Of a stretch of 64,000 nucleotides of DNA, positions 63,835 to 64,000 are shown one piece after another. The notes under the pieces are model-generated. The model did not search any database, was not told the origin of the DNA, and saw only the letters and a list, made by a program, of their open reading frames with translations. This stretch comes from Alteromonas sp. BL110 (GTDB taxonomy: Bacteria; Pseudomonadota; Gammaproteobacteria; Enterobacterales; Alteromonadaceae), in assembly GCF_003443615.1 (NCBI RefSeq), contig NZ_CP031967.1, forward strand, positions 992,001-1,056,000. The letters run 5' to 3'. The translations under genes were made by a program, and so were the position numbers. Each line of letters begins with the position of its first letter. The stretch's first letter is position 1.

Positions 63835-64000
63835 TTATTCGCATAACTGCAGTAAAGGCCACACATCAAGCCAATTCTTAGATTCAAGTCGCTTACTAAA
63901 AATATCGGGTCTTGGATATTGGGGGTTAATACTTATGGTGCCCGCGAAATTTGCTGCTAAGCCAAATGGTGCAAGTACGTCTAAATCATCATTCGCTAAT
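63835..64000 (-). CDS. Nucleotidyltransferase-family protein (5' part beyond the window)
   Basis: C-terminal 55 codons read by hand on the minus strand. The sequence DDLDVLAPFGLAANFAGTIS is followed by PDIFSKRLESKNWLDVWPLL and a stop at 63835. This is the usual end of the COG3575 (DUF925) family, which closes with APYGLxDLF ... R...K.WL.RWP. The gene's start and catalytic motifs lie outside. It is convergent with nasR, 18 bases apart. Confidence 0.72.
   Translation of the reverse strand, partial: LANDDLDVLAPFGLAANFAGTISINPQYPRPDIFSKRLESKNWLDVWPLLQLCE

Overview
The window looks like the chromosome of a marine gammaproteobacterium close to Alteromonas. This rests on recognised protein sequences (PhoB/PhoR, RdgC, TsaD, RpoD, CcoG, NirB), on the conserved order tsaD / rpsU-yqeY-dnaG-rpoD, and on many TonB/porin-type outer-membrane proteins. 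No database search was possible, so the genus is an inference. I see no phage, insertion sequence, CRISPR array, tRNA or rRNA. Most of the window is core genome with a few accessory islands.

Layout. 1-1.9 kb: phosphate two-component system phoB-phoR (phoR runs off the left edge). 2.1-5 kb: orphan sensor kinase and rdgC. 5.1-7.1 kb: a cupin-type regulator divergent from a BenE-family transporter, with two related palindromic operators between them. 7.2-10.6 kb: HDOD protein, M49-like lipoprotein peptidase, hinT. 10.7-14.6 kb: folB-folK-uppP, plsY, and an NPP-type phosphodiesterase. 14.8-21.5 kb: tsaD divergent from rpsU-yqeY-dnaG-rpoD. As given, rpoD carries a one-base insertion that removes sigma region 4. 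21.6-29.7 kb: chemoreceptor, a short PstS-like protein with a porin, and an RND efflux pair. 29.9-34.5 kb: lipoprotein NUDIX hydrolase, then four enzymes (aldolase, enolase-superfamily dehydratase, lactonase, SDR) that together could form a non-phosphorylating sugar-acid pathway. 34.8-37.7 kb: acyl-CoA dehydrogenase, DUF3016 protein and a small membrane protein. 38-44.6 kb: ccoG-srkA behind an FNR-type promoter, a cobalamin riboswitch with btuB, dsbA, and an HD phosphohydrolase.

44.7-63.8 kb is a nitrate assimilation region. On the minus strand are nrtA-nrtB-nrtD with a downstream porin, then nirB-nirD-nasA-cobA-ybiB. The regulator gene nasR (NIT + ANTAR domains) lies about 3 kb from nirB. 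Both operons start with a leader RNA that holds an intrinsic terminator overlapped by the same small hairpin (stem GGC/GCC, loop AACGAA). Both are preceded by sigma-54-type -24/-12 elements and NtrC-like sites. This fits a two-level circuit: nitrogen limitation switches on initiation through NtrC/sigma-54, and nitrate sensed by NasR lets polymerase pass the leader terminator. A SulP transporter, a small membrane protein and a BdlA-like PAS-PAS chemoreceptor are interspersed. The right edge cuts a nucleotidyltransferase-family gene.

The strongest leads are the paired NasR leaders with their promoters, the rpoD frameshift, the sugar-acid cluster, the twin operators at 5.7 kb, the exported NUDIX lipoprotein, and a dispersed repeat found at 16.7 and 51.5 kb.
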